A stretch of 64,000 bases of DNA, taken from Bacteroidales bacterium (GTDB lineage: Bacteria > Bacteroidota > Bacteroidia > Bacteroidales > F082). The position numbers and the translations under genes are program-made. The stretch lies in NCBI GenBank assembly GCA_017549805.1, contig JAFYNJ010000008.1:279703-343702 (forward strand). Direction: 5' to 3'. This document shows, one piece after another, positions 8,056 through 16,765 of the stretch. Below the pieces are notes generated by a model. It ran no database searches and was not told where the DNA came from. It saw only the letters and a list, made by a program, of their open reading frames with translations. Every line of letters begins with the position of its first letter. Within the stretch, counting starts at the first letter, position 1.

Positions 8056-8556
8056 ATGAAAAAAACACAGCTATTCTTCGCAGGGCTGATCATCGCTCTC
8101 TCCACCCTCTCTTTTGCCCAATGCACCAATTACAAACCCACCGAGAAGGACCTTCCCATCGAGACCTTGACGGAGCTCCAAACCGCCTTTCCCAAGGCCG
8201 CCTATGTCGAGTTGACCGAAACCGCCACATACGCTGTGAAAAACGACAAAGGCAAGGTCATCGGCACCGTGATGCTTTCCTCGCCCTATTCCGATGACAT
8301 CAAAGGATTCAACGGCCCCACACCTTTGCAAATCGCCTTGGATGAAAAAGGCAAGATCATTGAAGTGCGTGTGCTCAAGAACGACGAAACGCCCAGCTTC
8401 CTGAACCGTGTCATCAATGCAGGATTCCTCAATTCGTGGAACGGCCTCACCGCCAAAGAGGCACTGGATAAAGAAGTGGATGCCGTCAGCGGAGCCACTT
8501 ACTCATCCAACGGCATCCAACGGAGTCTGAAAGCCAGACTGGAAGCCATTAAGTAA
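8056..8556 (+). CDS. exported FMN-binding domain protein
   Basis: This 166-residue protein has a signal peptide (cleavage near LSFAQ, residue ~22) and one FMN_bind domain of the RnfG/NqrC type. The C-terminal motif DAVSGATYSSNGIQ contains the SGAT[S/T] flavinylation signature, in which the Thr takes covalent FMN from ApbE. The protein is therefore probably an extracytoplasmic one-domain flavoprotein electron carrier. A Cys right after the signal-peptide region (AQCTNY) could alternatively be a lipidation site. No ApbE or partner reductase is nearby, so the redox partner is unknown. It ends 2 nt from the convergent DPP4 gene. Confidence 0.85.
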   Translation: MKKTQLFFAGLIIALSTLSFAQCTNYKPTEKDLPIETLTELQTAFPKAAYVELTETATYAVKNDKGKVIGTVMLSSPYSDDIKGFNGPTPLQIALDEKGKIIEVRVLKNDETPSFLNRVINAGFLNSWNGLTAKEALDKEVDAVSGATYSSNGIQRSLKARLEAIK

Positions 8557-8558
8557 TA

Positions 8559-10712
8559 TTAAAGGTTATCCTTGAAATACTGCGTGATCTTCATGATCAA
8601 ATGCGCACGATCAGGTCCAGCGACATTGTGGTCGTGGCCAGGATAAACGAAGTAATCCAATAACTTACCATTGTGGATGCAGTTCTCCACAAAGACCAAG
8701 CTGTGCTGCCACATCACCACAGGGTCGGTGGTGCAATGGATCATCAAAAGCTTGCCTTCCAACTTGTCAGCCTTATTCTCCAGACTGGTCAGCTCATAAC
8801 CTTCAGGGTTCTCCTGTGGTGTATCCATGTAACGCTCGCCGTACATGATCTCGTAGTACTTCCAGTCGAGCACCGGACCGCCAGCCACGCTCACCTTGAA
8901 CACCTCGGGATGGTTGATCTTCAGTGAGGTGGACATGAAGCCACCATAGCTCCAGCCATCGCTACCAATACGGTCGGCATCCACATATGGCAAGGTCTTG
9001 AGCCATTCGATGCCTGTCATCTGGTCACGCATCTCGAGTTGTCCACATTGGCGGTGGATGCACTGTTCAAAGGCCTCGCCACGGTCGGCAGAACCACGGT
9101 TGTCCAAGGTAAAGACCAGGAAGCCTTCCTGAGCCAGGTAGTTCAAATAGATGCCTGCACCAGCCGTCCATTCATCGGTGATCAGTTGGGCATGGGGACC
9201 ACCATATACATAGACAATGACGGGATATTTCTTAGAGGAATCGAAGTTGTAGGGCTTGATCAAGCGGGTGTAAAGGGTTTGTCCATCTTCAGCTTTCAAA
9301 GTACCGATGGTGGTTTCGCCAATGTTGTAATCCTTCAACGGATTCTCAGCCTCATGCAGACGGCTCACAAACTTGCCGTTCTTGTCTTGCAAATCTACAT
9401 TCATTGGAACATCGGTGCTGGTATAGACATCCAGGAAATACTTGCCGCTCTTTGAAGGGGTAACATCATGGGTGCCGTGCTCTTTGGTGAGCTTGGTGAT
9501 CTTGCCGCTCTTGATGTCCATCATGTAGCAATGGCGCTCCAACGGACTGACCTCGGTAGAACGGTAATAGATCTTGCTGCCGTCTTTCGAGAAACCGTTG
9601 AAGTCCGTGATGACGAAGTCGCCTTTGGTGAGCTGCTTCACCTGATGCTTGCTGATGGTGTAGAGATAGAGATGATAGTAACCATCACGCTGTGCTTTCC
9701 AGATGAACTGGTCGGGATTGTTGGGCAAGAAATAGGCAGGACCTTGGGGCTCCACGAATTGCTCATCACGATCCTCGAAGATGGTTTGGATGAAATCGCC
9801 CGTAACGGTACTGTATTCATTGAACTTCAAATAGTTCTGTTCACGGTTGAGCACACCGATGTAGATGCGTTTGTTGTCGGGGTTCCAGGTAATGGCGGTG
9901 AGGTATTGCTCCACGGGTTCACCTGTCTTGATGGTGAGATCCTTGCCTGTGACCATGTCATACACATGCAGTGTGACCTGATGGCTCGTCATGCCTGCCA
10001 TGGGATATTTGATAGGCTTGGCGGTGGCAATACGCTCGGTGATGTCCACCAGCGGATAGTCCGTCACCATGCGCTCATCCATGGAATAGTAGGCCAGCTG
10101 GGTACCGTCGGGCGACCAAAAGATGCCGCCGTTGATGGCGAATTCGTTGCGGTGTACGCTCTGACCAGCCACCACACCTTCGGGGTTGTCGGTAATCTGG
10201 ATTTGCTTGGTGCCGTCGGCTACAAAGAGGTTATTATCGATTGTATAGGCAATCTTTAAAGTCTTGTCGCAGATCTTTTGGTCTTTGGCACCTTGGGGAA
10301 CCGTGGCCAATTGCTCTATCTTCTTTGACTTGAGGTCGAAACGATTCAGGGCGATGCCATCCTTGCCCATGGCATAGAAGTAGCATTGAGAGTCGTTAAG
10401 CCAAGTCAGCTGCGGAATGCGTTTCAGGCTATCGATGCCTGATGCATGGGCATAACCGTTGATTTCATCAAGGGTCAGGAAAGTCGTTTCCTTTTTGCCT
10501 CCAGGTGTCATGGTGACAATTTGTTTGCCATCGACTTTCATCAAAATGTCCTGGTCACCCACCCATTTCAGCTGGTTGGGACGTTGGGCATAGAGGCTCC
10601 TGTTGTTGTAGGAAGCGTCGGCCGGCGTGAAGAATTTCTTTTCTTGGGCAGTGGCTGACAGTGTCATGATCAGCAGCATCGCCAGGGTGAGAAGAGAAAA
10701 TGTTTTTTTCAT
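8559..10712 (-). CDS. dipeptidyl peptidase IV-like serine peptidase (S9B)
   Basis: This 717-residue exported peptidase would remove N-terminal X-Pro or X-Ala dipeptides. The signal peptide is MKKTFSLLTLAMLLIMTLSATAQ. An N-terminal beta-propeller (DPPIV_N, about 90-440; includes GIFWSPDGTQLAYYSMDE with the acidic pair typical of DPP4) is followed by an alpha/beta-hydrolase domain. That domain has the nucleophile GWSYGG (about 589), the Asp in TTDPVV (about 661) and the His in GHDHNV (about 697). It likely works in the periplasm on peptides brought in from protein degradation. A TATCTTTG -7 box lies 26-34 nt upstream of the start (10739-10746, minus strand). Confidence 0.93.
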   Translation of the reverse strand: MKKTFSLLTLAMLLIMTLSATAQEKKFFTPADASYNNRSLYAQRPNQLKWVGDQDILMKVDGKQIVTMTPGGKKETTFLTLDEINGYAHASGIDSLKRIPQLTWLNDSQCYFYAMGKDGIALNRFDLKSKKIEQLATVPQGAKDQKICDKTLKIAYTIDNNLFVADGTKQIQITDNPEGVVAGQSVHRNEFAINGGIFWSPDGTQLAYYSMDERMVTDYPLVDITERIATAKPIKYPMAGMTSHQVTLHVYDMVTGKDLTIKTGEPVEQYLTAITWNPDNKRIYIGVLNREQNYLKFNEYSTVTGDFIQTIFEDRDEQFVEPQGPAYFLPNNPDQFIWKAQRDGYYHLYLYTISKHQVKQLTKGDFVITDFNGFSKDGSKIYYRSTEVSPLERHCYMMDIKSGKITKLTKEHGTHDVTPSKSGKYFLDVYTSTDVPMNVDLQDKNGKFVSRLHEAENPLKDYNIGETTIGTLKAEDGQTLYTRLIKPYNFDSSKKYPVIVYVYGGPHAQLITDEWTAGAGIYLNYLAQEGFLVFTLDNRGSADRGEAFEQCIHRQCGQLEMRDQMTGIEWLKTLPYVDADRIGSDGWSYGGFMSTSLKINHPEVFKVSVAGGPVLDWKYYEIMYGERYMDTPQENPEGYELTSLENKADKLEGKLLMIHCTTDPVVMWQHSLVFVENCIHNGKLLDYFVYPGHDHNVAGPDRAHLIMKITQYFKDNL

Positions 10713-10738
10713 AGATTGCTATTTTTGAGAATTTGGAG

Positions 10739-10746
10739 CAAAGATA
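10739..10746 (-). promoter_or_regulatory. -7 box for the DPP4 gene
   Basis: TATCTTTG on the minus strand matches TAnnTTTG, with 26 nt to the ATG at 10712. Confidence 0.6.
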
Positions 10747-10765
10747 TGAAAAAAAATGTCGAGTA

Positions 10766-10862
10766 CGTCATTGCGAGGAGCGAAAGCGACGAAGCAATCC
10801 AACTTGACCATTTCGGGTCTGGTTGGATTGCTTCGCTTCACTTTGTTACGCTCGCAATGACG
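10766..10862. repeat. 97-bp REP-like inverted repeat
   Basis: The ends are perfect inverted copies: CGTCATTGCGAG on the left and CTCGCAATGACG on the right. An inner pair, CGAAGCAATCCAAC and GTTGGATTGCTTCG, is also perfect. The arms are separated by imperfect stretches, which gives a long bulged hairpin. It lies immediately after the hydG stop and upstream of the DPP4 promoter. The 'attgcgag...gaagcaatcc' family is a familiar dispersed intergenic palindrome in bacterial genomes. It carries no coding capacity and may also slow or end hydG transcription. Confidence 0.85.
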
Positions 10863-10863
10863 G

Positions 10864-12318
10864 TTAGAAATAGAGATCTCTTTCTCCGTTCTTAATGCGC
10901 TCGATTCGGGCTTTCAGCTCATCGAGGAACTTTGGATCGACATTCTTGAAGTTGTTCTCGATGCACTTCCAGCCCTTGGCGGCCACTTCGGGAGTAGCGT
11001 AGTCTACCAAGTACTCTGTCAGGGTGAGGATGGCATTGGGCGTGCAGTAACGCTTGATGAAGCCCGGCACGCTGAATTCCATGAAGTGTTCGCCTGTGCG
11101 GCCCAAACGATAGCAAGCCGTGCAGAAGCTCGGTATGAAATCGTGGTCGAGGAGCTTATCGATGATGTCGCCCAGAGTGCGGTCGTCACCGATCTTGAAC
11201 TGCTCGCGGTGCAGGTTCTGGTCCTCCTGCTTGTCGCTGTTCTTCTCCTCTTCCTCGTGGTGGTATTTGTAGTCGCCAATCTGCAGGTTGGTGCCGCCGT
11301 CGATCTGCGAGATGCCGTATTCGATGGCCTTGGCGCGGAAGGCGGCATCCTCACGGGCAGTCAGGATCATGCCCGTGTAAGGCACGGCCAGACGGAAGAT
11401 GGCGATGATCTTCTCGAAAGTGTCATCGTCAACGAAATACTTCTTGTCGATGCTCAGGCCCGAAGCGTCTTTGATGCGCGGGAACGAGATGGTATGCGGG
11501 CCCACGTTGAAGCAAGCTTCCAGATGGTTGGTGTGACGAATCATGGCCAGCACCTCGTAACGCCAGTCGTATAAACCAAAAAGGATACCGAGGCCATTGT
11601 CGTCAATCCCCGCCTGTTGGGCACGGTCCATGGCGGTGAGGCGGTAGTTGTAGTCGCCTTTCTTGGTATTAATCGGGTGGTACTCGTTGTAGATTTCGGG
11701 GCAGTAAGTCTCCTGGAAGATCTGATACGTGCCAATGCCAGCCTCTTTCACGGTGCGGAAGCCTTCCACATCCAAAGGAGCGGCGTTGATATTCACGCGG
11801 CGGATACTGCCTTTGCCTTTCTTGGTGGCATAGGTAACCTTCACGGTGTGGGCGATATACTCTGGCGAGTATTTCGGTGACTCGCCATAGACGAGGATGA
11901 GGCGCTTCTGGCCGTCGTCCTCAAGAGCCTCCACGTTACGGACAAGTTCTTCATCGGTCAATGTGGTACGGATCTGCTCCTTGTTGGAGGAACGGAAGCC
12001 GCAGTAACTGCAGTTGTTGACGCAGTAGTTGCCCACATACAGGGGGGCGAACAGCACGATGCGGTTGCCATAGATACGGCGTTTCAGCTCGCGGGCGCCT
12101 TCCTTGATCTCTTCCACCAGCGCAGGGTCGGTGGTGTTGACGAGAACGGCGGTCTCCTCCATCGTCAGACGGTTCTTGTCCAGCGACTTCTGGATGATTT
12201 CGCGCACACGCTCAGGAGTGCTTTTGGTGTTGTTGATGTAACCCCAGATTTCTTCTGAATCGATAAACGGACGGTTGGGCTCGTCGGGGATTCTACATTT
12301 TTCAGGATGGAATTGCAT
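10864..12318 (-). CDS. hydG: [FeFe]-hydrogenase maturase HydG (radical SAM tyrosine lyase)
   Basis: This 484-residue radical SAM enzyme cleaves tyrosine to p-cresol, CO and cyanide and builds the Fe(CO)2CN unit for the H-cluster. The radical SAM cluster motif CVNNCSYC is near residue 100. The C-terminal cluster motif, CTACYRLGRTGEHFM plus a later Cys (KRYC), is near 400; this second cluster separates HydG from the thiamine enzyme ThiH. Length and order match HydG. It is the last gene of a three-gene unit (regulator, hydF, hydG) with 29 nt after hydF. That gap contains short tandem 'GTTGTTCA'-type repeats. hydE and the hydrogenase subunits are not in this window and must be elsewhere. Confidence 0.96.
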   Translation of the reverse strand: MQFHPEKCRIPDEPNRPFIDSEEIWGYINNTKSTPERVREIIQKSLDKNRLTMEETAVLVNTTDPALVEEIKEGARELKRRIYGNRIVLFAPLYVGNYCVNNCSYCGFRSSNKEQIRTTLTDEELVRNVEALEDDGQKRLILVYGESPKYSPEYIAHTVKVTYATKKGKGSIRRVNINAAPLDVEGFRTVKEAGIGTYQIFQETYCPEIYNEYHPINTKKGDYNYRLTAMDRAQQAGIDDNGLGILFGLYDWRYEVLAMIRHTNHLEACFNVGPHTISFPRIKDASGLSIDKKYFVDDDTFEKIIAIFRLAVPYTGMILTAREDAAFRAKAIEYGISQIDGGTNLQIGDYKYHHEEEEKNSDKQEDQNLHREQFKIGDDRTLGDIIDKLLDHDFIPSFCTACYRLGRTGEHFMEFSVPGFIKRYCTPNAILTLTEYLVDYATPEVAAKGWKCIENNFKNVDPKFLDELKARIERIKNGERDLYF

Positions 12319-12347
12319 AGTTTATAGTTGTTTAGTTGTTCAGTTGT

Positions 12348-13505
12348 TCAGTTTGATATGGCAATGACGGATGTCGCGCGTTCAAAAATCCCCATCATGT
12401 AGGCGATCGCCATGCCGTAGTTGCTGATGGGGATGCCTGCCTTGACGGCAAGGTTGGTGCGGTTGAAAAGTTGTTTTCGGGTCGCTACACAGCCGCCACA
12501 TTGGATGGCCATGGCGTATTGTTCAATATGTTGGATTGGCGTCAAGCCGGATATGTATTCGAATTGGATGTTCTTTCCAGTGAATCTGCGGATCAAGTTG
12601 GGCAGCTTCACCCGACCGATGTCGCCGCAACTGATCTCATGGGTACATGACTCAAGCATTAAGATCTTATCACCGTCCTTAAGTTGTGCCAAATGAGGCG
12701 TGCCATTCAAGTAGTTTTCAAAGTCACCTCTTAACCTTGCCAGAAGGATACTGAAACTGGTCAATCTTACCTCTTCAGGAACAATTTTGCTAACCATGGC
12801 AAAAGCTTGCGAATCGGTCACCACCAGTGAAGGGCGGGGCATATTTGAATCAAAGTATTGCTTCAAGTTGGTTTCCTTCAGCACGGTGCAGATGCAGTCG
12901 TTGTCCAATACATCGCGGATGGCCATCACCTGAGGCAGAATGAGGCGGCCTTCTGGTGCTTCGGCATCGATGGGCGTCACCAACAGCACCAAGTCGCCGG
13001 GCTGAATAAGGTCGCCCAACATCGATACTTTTTTATAGGCACTCTCGGGAATGGCTTTTTTCAGTGCTTCAACAATGGGTTGCAGGTCGTCTTTCAAGAT
13101 GTTGAGATTGATAGCGTCGCTTTTGATTATGCCATTGAACAGGTTGTTGACCAAAATATAGGGCACCGCGTATTCCTTGAATTGTTCGATGATCTTCGTT
13201 TCAGGTTCACCGAACTGGTTGTCGGCAACCACAAGGATGGCACAATCGATTTCCTTCAAGGTCTGATAGGTCTTCTCTACCCTTTGCCGACCAAGGTCAG
13301 AAGTATCGTCGATACCGGCAGTGTCAATCAATACCACTGGTCCGATGCCAAAGATCTCGATGGATTTCTTGACAGGATCGGTGGTAGTGCCGGCTTGTTC
13401 AGAGACAATGGCGATAGGTTGCCCCGTCAGTTTGTTGATGAGGGAACTTTTGCCATTGTTGGTACGGCCATAGATGCCAATATGGGGTTTGAGATCGCGT
13501 GCCAT
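12348..13505 (-). CDS. hydF: [FeFe]-hydrogenase maturation GTPase HydF
   Basis: This 385-residue protein is the scaffold on which the diiron H-cluster precursor is finished and handed to apo-hydrogenase. The N-terminal Ras-like GTPase has GRTNNGKSS (P-loop, about 13-21), a TTTDP switch and DTAGIDD. The C-terminal cluster-binding domain has CTHE, followed ~50 residues later by QCGGC, which gives the Cys/His ligands expected for the HydF 4Fe-4S cluster. It starts 3 nt after the TM1266-type gene and is followed by hydG, so the three are surely one transcript. Confidence 0.96.
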   Translation of the reverse strand: MARDLKPHIGIYGRTNNGKSSLINKLTGQPIAIVSEQAGTTTDPVKKSIEIFGIGPVVLIDTAGIDDTSDLGRQRVEKTYQTLKEIDCAILVVADNQFGEPETKIIEQFKEYAVPYILVNNLFNGIIKSDAINLNILKDDLQPIVEALKKAIPESAYKKVSMLGDLIQPGDLVLLVTPIDAEAPEGRLILPQVMAIRDVLDNDCICTVLKETNLKQYFDSNMPRPSLVVTDSQAFAMVSKIVPEEVRLTSFSILLARLRGDFENYLNGTPHLAQLKDGDKILMLESCTHEISCGDIGRVKLPNLIRRFTGKNIQFEYISGLTPIQHIEQYAMAIQCGGCVATRKQLFNRTNLAVKAGIPISNYGMAIAYMMGIFERATSVIAISN

Positions 13506-13508
13506 GAG

Positions 13509-13781
13509 TTAGGAGTTGGGAGTGAGGAGTGAGGAGTATTCTTTGGGTTTTAACAGGGCGGATTTCACTTCGATGCCTTCGATACGACCTAATTGGCCGG
13601 TAAGCGATCCGATGCGGTCCGTGGTACCTTCGAAGACCACGGAAATCAGACTGTAATTTGTTCTTGGGAAGCCTTGACGGCAGATGATGATGTCGGCATG
13701 ACGCGACAACACTTCATTCAATTGCGGCGCCGACTGACGGTCACCGACATAGACGATGACGGTTCCTATTCTCTTTTCCAT
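13509..13781 (-). CDS. TM1266-type iron-only hydrogenase system putative regulator
   Basis: This is a ~90-residue small alpha/beta (ACT/NikR-C-like) protein: RIGTVIVYVGDR, VLSRHADIIICRQGFP, SLISVVFEGTTDRIGSLTGQLGRIEGIEVKSALL is the usual pattern of the TM1266 family. That family is almost always found next to hyd maturation genes and is thought to be regulatory. The last ~10 residues (EYSSLLTPNS) are encoded by a dispersed tandem repeat (CTCCTCACT units, 13506-13540). The natural end of the protein has therefore probably been extended by repeat DNA. A TATCTTTG box on the minus strand at 13867-13874 gives a leader of ~85 nt. Confidence 0.85.
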   Translation of the reverse strand: MEKRIGTVIVYVGDRQSAPQLNEVLSRHADIIICRQGFPRTNYSLISVVFEGTTDRIGSLTGQLGRIEGIEVKSALLKPKEYSSLLTPNS

Positions 13782-13866
13782 AGGTTAAATACTTTTGGAT
13801 CAGACTTTTAAGAATTACTTGGCTTTGATATCAACGCGAGGTCTTTATCTCAGCATTTATTGGATG

Positions 13867-13894
13867 CAAAGATAGAATATTATTTGTAACTTTG
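13867..13894. promoter_or_regulatory. divergent -7 boxes: hyd operon (minus) and lipoprotein gene (plus)
   Basis: On the minus strand, TATCTTTG is at 13867-13874. On the plus strand, TAACTTTG is at 13887-13894. The plus-strand box ends only 4 nt before the ATG at 13899, so the lipoprotein mRNA may start at, or within a base or two of, its start codon (leaderless). Confidence 0.55.
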
Positions 13895-13898
13895 CTCC

Positions 13899-14426
13899 AT
13901 GAAAAAGATATTAATTCTTTTGTTTGCAGTGCTTTTCGCCCTGGCGACATGTCAAAAAAAGCCAGAATACCCCATTGAACCAAAAATCACTTACGAGGGT
14001 CTGGCATACTTGATGGATGCTGACAGCACTTTGACGGGTGAGGTGATCCTCAACATTGGCTATACCGATGGCAATGGCGACTTGGGACTCGACGATGCCG
14101 ACACTCTTTATCCTTTCGGACCAAATGACCCACATTATTACAATCTCCTCATCGACTATCTGAAATGGGATGGCGCCCAGTTTGTGGAGACCCCTCTGCT
14201 CAGCTGGAACCAGCAGACCCAGAGTTATGACACCATCAGTTTCAATGCCCGTTTCAAACGACTGTTGTTCAATGATGAAGAAAAACCCATCTCTGGCAAC
14301 ATCGACTACAAGATGATGCTCTTCAATCCACTCTCCCCAACCGACATCTTCAAGTTGAGGATCCGCATCATCGACCGAGCGCTGAACGAAAGCAATAGCA
14401 TCGAAACAGAAGTGATTCAATTTTAA
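13899..14426 (+). CDS. exported lipoprotein of unknown function
   Basis: This 175-residue protein has the signal peptide MKKILILLFAVLFALATC with a Cys at the lipobox position, then a mature part rich in beta-strand pattern. GYTDGNGDLGLDDADT resembles the acidic, possibly calcium-binding loops seen in many Bacteroidota lipoproteins, and FKLRIRIIDRALNESNSIETE looks like an Ig-like strand pair. I do not recognise a named family. It lies 38 nt upstream of an M1 aminopeptidase gene and could be cotranscribed, with a second small lipoprotein after that. The close -7 box suggests a leaderless or nearly leaderless transcript. Confidence 0.7.
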   Translation: MKKILILLFAVLFALATCQKKPEYPIEPKITYEGLAYLMDADSTLTGEVILNIGYTDGNGDLGLDDADTLYPFGPNDPHYYNLLIDYLKWDGAQFVETPLLSWNQQTQSYDTISFNARFKRLLFNDEEKPISGNIDYKMMLFNPLSPTDIFKLRIRIIDRALNESNSIETEVIQF

Positions 14427-14464
14427 GAAGACAGAAGCAAGAAATAAGAATAATTGATTTAGAT

Positions 14465-16765
14465 ATGAAAAAGGTTTGTTTTATGATCCTTGGGATGATT
14501 CTTTTAACAACATCCCTTAACCTTCAAGCCCAGACCCCAGGAGAGGGTTTCGAGGTGACGCATTATAACATCAACCTATGGGGATTTGACTTCACCGATC
14601 ACACCCTTCAAGGAGAAGCATTCATCGACTTCACCGCCACAGCCAACGTCAATACTTTCGTGCTGGAGTTAAAGAGTCTCACCGTCGAATCTGTAATAAG
14701 TACTTTCTCCGTGGGGAACAGCTTTGTTCAAGAAGGCGACTTGCTTACCATCACCACCGAAGAGGCTCTTGCGGCTGGACAGACCGGCAGGCTTATCATT
14801 CGCTACGGCGGCAGCACCTTTAGCGAGACTTGGGGCGGCGTGGAATGGTGGGGCGATTATGTCTATAACCTCGGCGTGGGCTTCGACAGCCAACCCCATA
14901 ACCTTGGCAAAACCTGGTTCCCCTGCGTGGATAACTTCACCGATAAGGCCACCTATTATCTTTGCGTCGTTGTTCCCAACGACAAAAAAGCCATCTGCGG
15001 AGGCACCTTGGTCAATACTTTTGACAACGGCGACGGCACCACCACATGGCACTGGGAGATTTCCCAAGAAGTGGCCACCTACCATGTCTCCTTCGCCATC
15101 GGCGACTATGTGGAGTGGTCCGACATCTACAACGGCATCGAACGCGACATTCCCATCGAAGTCTACGTAAAGCCCAATCAAATCGGTAGCGTACCGGGAA
15201 CCTTCGTTCACATCAAAGAAATCGCTTCGTTTTACGAAGAGAACTTCGGCCCCTACCCCTTCAACCGCATCGGCTATGTTTGCACCGGCAAAGGATGCAT
15301 GGAGCATATTGACAATATTGCCATCACCGGTGGCATCATCACGGGCAACACCACCCAAGAGGAGTATTTGGCCCATGAACTCTCACACATGTATTTCGGC
15401 AACAAGACCACTTGCTCCACGGCGGGCGACATGTGGCTCAACGAAGGCTTTGCCCAGTTCTGTGGTTTGTTCTATCGGGTGGGTGTATATGGCGAGGATG
15501 ACTTCCAACAAGCCATGAATGCGAAAATCAATGCCATCTCCAACTGGTGCAAAAACGAAAGCAACTGGATTCCACTGAACAACATGCCCTTGGATATGAC
15601 CTACGACGGTACTGCCATCTATGATCGAGGAGCCGTCATCGTCAACACCTTGATGAACTATATGGGCCGTGAGAATTTCCTTACTGGCCTTCGCCATTAT
15701 TTAGAAAATTACGCGTACAACGCAGCCTCTTCCGAACAGCTCCGCGATGCCCTCACCGAAGCAACCGGCATCGATATGAACGGGTTCTTCGACACTTACG
15801 TCTTCATCGGCGGCATGCCCCATTATGCCGTTGACCTCGTTGAGACCACACCCAACGGCAGCCTGTTCAACGCTAAAATCCGACTTGGTTACTGGCATGT
15901 AGGACCGTCGCATGTAGGCATGAACAATCGTGTGGAGGTAACCTTCGTCGGCACTGGAGGTCAACTGGAAACCGTCATGGCTTGTTGGGACGGACTGGAA
16001 GGCGAACAAGTGGTTACCCTCGACTTTGAGCCAGTGGCCGTTTTCGCCGATTTCTACAACCGGTTCCTCGACGCCAAGTTCGAAAAGAACCTGGTCACAG
16101 CAGAACCCGCCACGCTGAAGCTCAACAACTATTGTGAGCTTGTGGTCAACAATGTCAACGACTCCACCATGCTCCGAGCTGAAAGCCACTACATCGCTCC
16201 CGACAACGACCCGGAAATTCCTGGACTCACCCTCTCGACACGGCGTTATTGGAACATTTTCAGAAAAGACTTTGGTGAAGCCGATGTGGATGGGCGATTC
16301 ACCTTCTCCTACTCCAACAGCCAGGATGGCGACATCATCCAAACTCAAAATGACTCCGCCGTATTGCTCTATCGAGCCAATGTCCTCGATACTTGGCACA
16401 CCATCCCTTACACTCAAGAGGGTAATTGGAAGAATGGAAGGTTCACCGTCAGCAACTTGCCTTCAGGACAATACACCATTGCTGCCATTGACAAGAGCCT
16501 GCTCTCTGTCGGCGAGACCTCCGATCCATTGCTGAAGGTGTATCCCAATCCCACCAACGGTATGATTACCATTGAGACGGTGTGCGCATCTTCCCTGCAA
16601 CAGGAATATCGCATTGCCAACTTGATGGGACAAACTTTGATGACGGGTCGGATAGCCTGTAAAGACCCAAAGCATTGCGTCTCCACAATCGATGTGTCGA
16701 ACCTGCCGTCCGGCACCTATTTTATTATAGTCAACGGTAATACCCAAAGATTCATCATCCAATGA
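14465..16765 (+). CDS. secreted M1-family aminopeptidase with T9SS sorting domain
   Basis: This 766-residue protein has a signal peptide (cleaved near SLNLQAQ). The N-terminal beta-saddle is at about 25-215. The gluzincin catalytic domain has the substrate-binding loop GCMEHIDN (a variant of GAMEN) at about 278, the zinc motif HELSH at about 304, and the third ligand Glu in NEGF at about 326 (HExxH-18-E). The C-terminal ~80 residues, starting with KVYPNPTNGMITIE and ending with SGTYFIIVNGNTQRF, form a type A T9SS sorting domain. The enzyme should trim N-terminal residues from peptides outside the cell. The next gene overlaps by 4 nt (ATGA), so the two are translationally coupled. A C-rich stretch within the sorting domain (VCASS..., CKDPKHC) is unusual for this domain. 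Confidence 0.92.
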   Translation: MKKVCFMILGMILLTTSLNLQAQTPGEGFEVTHYNINLWGFDFTDHTLQGEAFIDFTATANVNTFVLELKSLTVESVISTFSVGNSFVQEGDLLTITTEEALAAGQTGRLIIRYGGSTFSETWGGVEWWGDYVYNLGVGFDSQPHNLGKTWFPCVDNFTDKATYYLCVVVPNDKKAICGGTLVNTFDNGDGTTTWHWEISQEVATYHVSFAIGDYVEWSDIYNGIERDIPIEVYVKPNQIGSVPGTFVHIKEIASFYEENFGPYPFNRIGYVCTGKGCMEHIDNIAITGGIITGNTTQEEYLAHELSHMYFGNKTTCSTAGDMWLNEGFAQFCGLFYRVGVYGEDDFQQAMNAKINAISNWCKNESNWIPLNNMPLDMTYDGTAIYDRGAVIVNTLMNYMGRENFLTGLRHYLENYAYNAASSEQLRDALTEATGIDMNGFFDTYVFIGGMPHYAVDLVETTPNGSLFNAKIRLGYWHVGPSHVGMNNRVEVTFVGTGGQLETVMACWDGLEGEQVVTLDFEPVAVFADFYNRFLDAKFEKNLVTAEPATLKLNNYCELVVNNVNDSTMLRAESHYIAPDNDPEIPGLTLSTRRYWNIFRKDFGEADVDGRFTFSYSNSQDGDIIQTQNDSAVLLYRANVLDTWHTIPYTQEGNWKNGRFTVSNLPSGQYTIAAIDKSLLSVGETSDPLLKVYPNPTNGMITIETVCASSLQQEYRIANLMGQTLMTGRIACKDPKHCVSTIDVSNLPSGTYFIIVNGNTQRFIIQ

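Noticed and set aside
10864-12318. ThiH (thiamine tyrosine lyase) instead of HydG
   Set aside because: The second C-terminal Cys motif (CTACYRLGR ... C) and the neighbouring hydF and TM1266-type gene identify HydG.
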